64,000 nucleotides of DNA from Paracoccus hibiscisoli. GTDB lineage: Bacteria > Pseudomonadota > Alphaproteobacteria > Rhodobacterales > Rhodobacteraceae. Made by a program: the position numbers and the translations under genes. The stretch's first letter is position 1. Every line of letters starts with the position of its first letter. Of the stretch, positions 61,667 to 64,000 are shown in pieces. The stretch covers positions 1 to 64,000 of the forward strand of contig NZ_SUNH01000012.1 of NCBI RefSeq assembly GCF_005048265.1. The letters are read 5' to 3'. The notes beneath the pieces were generated by a model that made no database searches, was not told where the DNA came from, and saw nothing but the letters and a program-made list of their open reading frames with translations.

Positions 61667-62323
61667 TTGCAGCTGCTGGACGGGGCCGATCTGGGCTATG
61701 GCGGCGCGCCCGTGCTGTCGGGGGTGCGCCTGCATGTCGCGCCCGGCGAGCGGGTGGCCCTGCTGGGGCGCAGCGGGTCGGGCAAGTCGACCCTGCTGGC
61801 GGCGCTGCACCGGGCGGCCTTGGCGCGGGGCCTGCGCGTGGCGCTGGTCCCGCAGGACACGGCGCTGGTCCCGCAGCTGTCGGCCTTGCGCAATGTGCTG
61901 ATGGGGCGGCTGGACGATCACGGCGCCTGGCGCAATCTGCGCACCCTGATCCGGCCCGCGGCCCCCGACCGGGCGGCGGCGCTGGCCGATCTGGCGCGCG
62001 TGGGCCTGACCCCCGAGGCCGATCGCGCGGTCGAGGGCCTGTCCGGCGGTCAGGCGCAGCGCGTGGCCTTGGCCCGCGCGATCCATCGCGGCGGCGACCT
62101 GATCCTGGGCGATGAGCCGCTGTCCGCCGTCGACCCCCGTCAGGCCGAGGCGCTGGCCGCGCTGATCCGGGGCGCCTTCCCCACCGCGATCCTGGCGCTG
62201 CATGACGTGGCCATCGCGCGGGCATTCGCCACGCGGGTCATCGGGCTGCGCCAGGGGGCGTTCCTGTTCGACCTGCCGGTCGCCGAACTGGACGCCGCGC
62301 GGATCGAGGCGCTTTATGGCTAG
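61667..62323 (+). CDS. ABC transporter ATPase, PhnC-like
   Basis: 218 residues from a TTG start at 61667 with GGAG seven bases upstream, only 4 bp after the binding-protein stop. No ATG is suitably placed. Walker A GRSGSGKSTLLAALHRA, signature LSGGQAQRVALARAIH, Walker B LILGDEPLSAVDP (Gly-Asp instead of the usual hydrophobic-Asp pair) and H-loop LALHDV. The end overlaps the permease gene by 8 nt. Confidence 0.85.
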   Translation: MQLLDGADLGYGGAPVLSGVRLHVAPGERVALLGRSGSGKSTLLAALHRAALARGLRVALVPQDTALVPQLSALRNVLMGRLDDHGAWRNLRTLIRPAAPDRAAALADLARVGLTPEADRAVEGLSGGQAQRVALARAIHRGGDLILGDEPLSAVDPRQAEALAALIRGAFPTAILALHDVAIARAFATRVIGLRQGAFLFDLPVAELDAARIEALYG

Positions 62324-63821
62324 CCTGTCGCGCCTTGGGGTCGTGGCGGGTTTTCTGGCCGTGGCCGTCTTGTGCCTGCCGCTGGCCGATCTGGCCACCG
62401 CCGGGCACGACCCTTGGGCCACGCTGGCGCGGATGGGGCGCGGGTTCCTGTCGCCCGATTTCAGCGCCATCGAACAGATCGCGCGCGCCGTCGCGTTGAC
62501 CGTGGCCTTTGCCGTCGCCGGCGTCGCCCTGGGCGGCATCGCGGGGCTGGCCATGGCGCCCTTCTATCGCTGGCGCATGGTGCGGGGCCTGGCCATCGCG
62601 CTGCGGTCGGTGCACGAGCTGTTCTGGGCGCTGCTGCTGCTGCAGGTCTTTGGCATCAGCATCTGGTCGGGGGTGCTGGCCATCGCGCTGCCCTATTCCG
62701 GCATCTTCGCCAAGGTCCTCTCCGAGATCCTGGACGAGGCCGACCGCCGCCCCGCCGACTGGCTGGGGCCGCGCGCCGACCCGCTGACGCGGTTCCTATG
62801 GGCGCGGCTGCCGCTGGCGGTGCCGCAGATGGTGACCTATGCGCTGTACCGGGTGGAATGCGGGCTGCGATCGTCGGCGGTGCTTGGCTTCATCGGGTTG
62901 CCGACCCTGGGGTTCCAGCTGGACACCTTCTTTCGCCAGGGCGAATACGGCGCGGCGGGGGCGGTCATGGCGATCTATATCGCGCTGATCGCCACGGTGC
63001 GGCTGTGGATGCGGCCCCGCGCGGTGCTGCTGTGGCTGGTGGCGTCCGCCGTGATGCTGGCGCAGGTGACATCGCCGCCGATGGGGCAAGGCGCGCTGTG
63101 GCGGTTCCTGAGCCAGGATATCATCCCCGCCCCCCTGCGCCGGGGCGATCCTGCCGCGCTGTGGCCTTGGCTGTGGGATCTGACCACCACGGCAATCCTG
63201 CCCGGTCTGGCCGCGACGCTGATCGTGGCGCAGCTGGCGCTGGTGCTGGCGGGGGCGGTGGCGTTCCTGGGCCAGGCGCTGATCGCGCGGCGGGTGACGG
63301 GGCGGGTCGGTGCGGCCGCCGGGCACCTGTTGCTGGTCATCCTGCGGTCGTTCCCGGAATACATGCTGGCCTATCTGTTCCTGCAGGTCTGGGGACCGTC
63401 CATGCTGCCCGCGATCCTGGCGCTTGGGCTGCATAACGGGGCGATCATCGCGCATCTCTTGGGCTGTCAGGCAGACGGGCTGCGCCTGCGCGCCGACGCG
63501 CCGCGCGGCCTGACGCTGTGGGGGTGGGAGATCGTGCCGCGCCTGTTCGGCCCCTTCGTCGCGCTGTGTCTGTACCGGTGGGAGATCATCATCCGCGAAT
63601 CCGCGATCATGGGCATCCTGGGCATCGCGACACTGGGGTTCTATCTGGACGACGCTATCGGAGAGCTGCGCTTGGACCGCGCCATCGTCATCCTGGCCGC
63701 CACCGCGCTGGTGACGGTCGGCATCGACGCGCTGTCGCGCGCCATCCGCGCCCGGATCGGCGCGGGTCGGGTGCAGGTCGCGCCCGCAGGCACGGCGCCG
63801 GGGCAGGCGACCGGGTGCTAG
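62316..63821 (+). CDS. Fused ABC permease, PhnE-like, two halves
   Basis: 501 residues with two homologous permease halves. Each half carries the typical PhnE pattern: SVHELFWALLLLQVFGISIW with ALPYSGIFAKVLSEILDEAD in the first; RSFPEYMLAYLFLQVWGPSM with LGLHNGAIIAHLLGCQADGL in the second. Both end in glycine-rich helices (GFIGLPTLGFQLD, GILGIATLGFYLDDAIG). Single-chain fusions of this kind are seen in the selenate/phosphonate-type systems. Ends tail-to-tail, with 4 bp shared, with the next gene. Confidence 0.85.
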   Translation: MASLSRLGVVAGFLAVAVLCLPLADLATAGHDPWATLARMGRGFLSPDFSAIEQIARAVALTVAFAVAGVALGGIAGLAMAPFYRWRMVRGLAIALRSVHELFWALLLLQVFGISIWSGVLAIALPYSGIFAKVLSEILDEADRRPADWLGPRADPLTRFLWARLPLAVPQMVTYALYRVECGLRSSAVLGFIGLPTLGFQLDTFFRQGEYGAAGAVMAIYIALIATVRLWMRPRAVLLWLVASAVMLAQVTSPPMGQGALWRFLSQDIIPAPLRRGDPAALWPWLWDLTTTAILPGLAATLIVAQLALVLAGAVAFLGQALIARRVTGRVGAAAGHLLLVILRSFPEYMLAYLFLQVWGPSMLPAILALGLHNGAIIAHLLGCQADGLRLRADAPRGLTLWGWEIVPRLFGPFVALCLYRWEIIIRESAIMGILGIATLGFYLDDAIGELRLDRAIVILAATALVTVGIDALSRAIRARIGAGRVQVAPAGTAPGQATGC

Positions 63822-64000
63822 GCCGCCATCGCGGGCTGACGCACGGCGCAGGCAAAGGCCAGGAACTTGCCGTCGTCATTGCCAACCAGATCGCCCATCC
63901 GGCGCGGCGTCCAGCCAAGCCGCGTGGCCATGCGCAAAAACGCCGGCGGCCCCAGGAACAGGCAATCGGTCGCGCCCACCTGATGCAGATGGCGGTTCGC
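63818..64000 (-). CDS. Possible acyl-homoserine-lactone synthase (LuxI-like), C-terminal part
   Basis: Open from the window edge to TAG, 60 residues: RHLHQVGATDCLFLGPPAFL, RMATRLGWTPRRMGDLVGND and DGKFLAFACAVRQPAMAA. The GxTD...RxxxRLGW...LG pattern resembles the end of autoinducer synthases or related GNAT-fold proteins, but the fragment is too short for a firm call. The 5' end is outside the window. Confidence 0.4.
   Translation of the reverse strand, partial: ANRHLHQVGATDCLFLGPPAFLRMATRLGWTPRRMGDLVGNDDGKFLAFACAVRQPAMAA

Overview
The window looks like part of a large extrachromosomal replicon (plasmid or chromid) of an alphaproteobacterium of the Rhodobacteraceae, most like Paracoccus. This rests on the very high G+C, the style of the proteins (DctPQM, PhoB-PhoU-Pst, Lrp-type PutR, repeated AfuABC-like and Frc-like ABC systems) and a replication/partition module: a parAB operon, a 22-bp iteron array and a divergent Rep_3-type initiator. 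The genus is an inference; no rRNA or other taxonomic marker is present.

Layout. 1-2880 is decayed DNA: the 3' end of an IS481-type transposase, a broken marR/MFS efflux pair and a broken ABC exporter. 3268-7480 is the replicon backbone: parB, parA, three parS-like palindromes, an AT-rich stretch, iterons and rep. 7484-14816 is a carboxylate/acyl-CoA catabolic block: acyl-CoA ligase, thiolase and IclR facing a TRAP transporter and an SDR. 14824-20869 is phoB-phoU-pstBACS behind Pho boxes, followed by gluconate kinase. 21672-28845 is a tightly overlapping five-gene operon (three glycosyltransferases, ABC exporter, double-domain kinase-like protein) with a divergent two-component system up to 31367. 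31371-35106 holds an ECF sigma/anti-sigma pair, a subtilisin-like protease with a poly-Asp region and a frameshifted RTX gene. The protease and RTX genes share a GGAAT-N16-CGT(C/T) promoter-like element.

35281-43274 is a LacI-controlled sugar-type ABC operon joined to a phosphotriesterase-family hydrolase, a GATase1-like protein, a PfkB kinase, a BtpA/SgcQ-family protein and an atypical TenA-family protein. I know of no assigned pathway for this combination. 43467-48433 is an AfuABC-like transporter with an inositol-monophosphatase-family enzyme, suggesting uptake and dephosphorylation of a phosphorylated organic solute. 48438-52419 is putA with its divergent Lrp-type regulator.

52408-63821 is a selenium-linked region. 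It has a formate dehydrogenase-N operon whose alpha subunit carries an in-frame UGA and a bacterial SECIS-like hairpin, a truncated fdhE, and selA and selB fused by a deletion, with selB also frameshifted. A divergent ABC transporter of the type annotated as putative selenate uptake follows. Structural genes and the Sec codon are intact while the local Sec-insertion genes are broken, so either working copies lie elsewhere or the enzyme is stranded. The window ends in the 3' end of a possible LuxI-type synthase. Several lesions are single missing G residues, so sequencing or assembly error must be excluded before calling every one a pseudogene.
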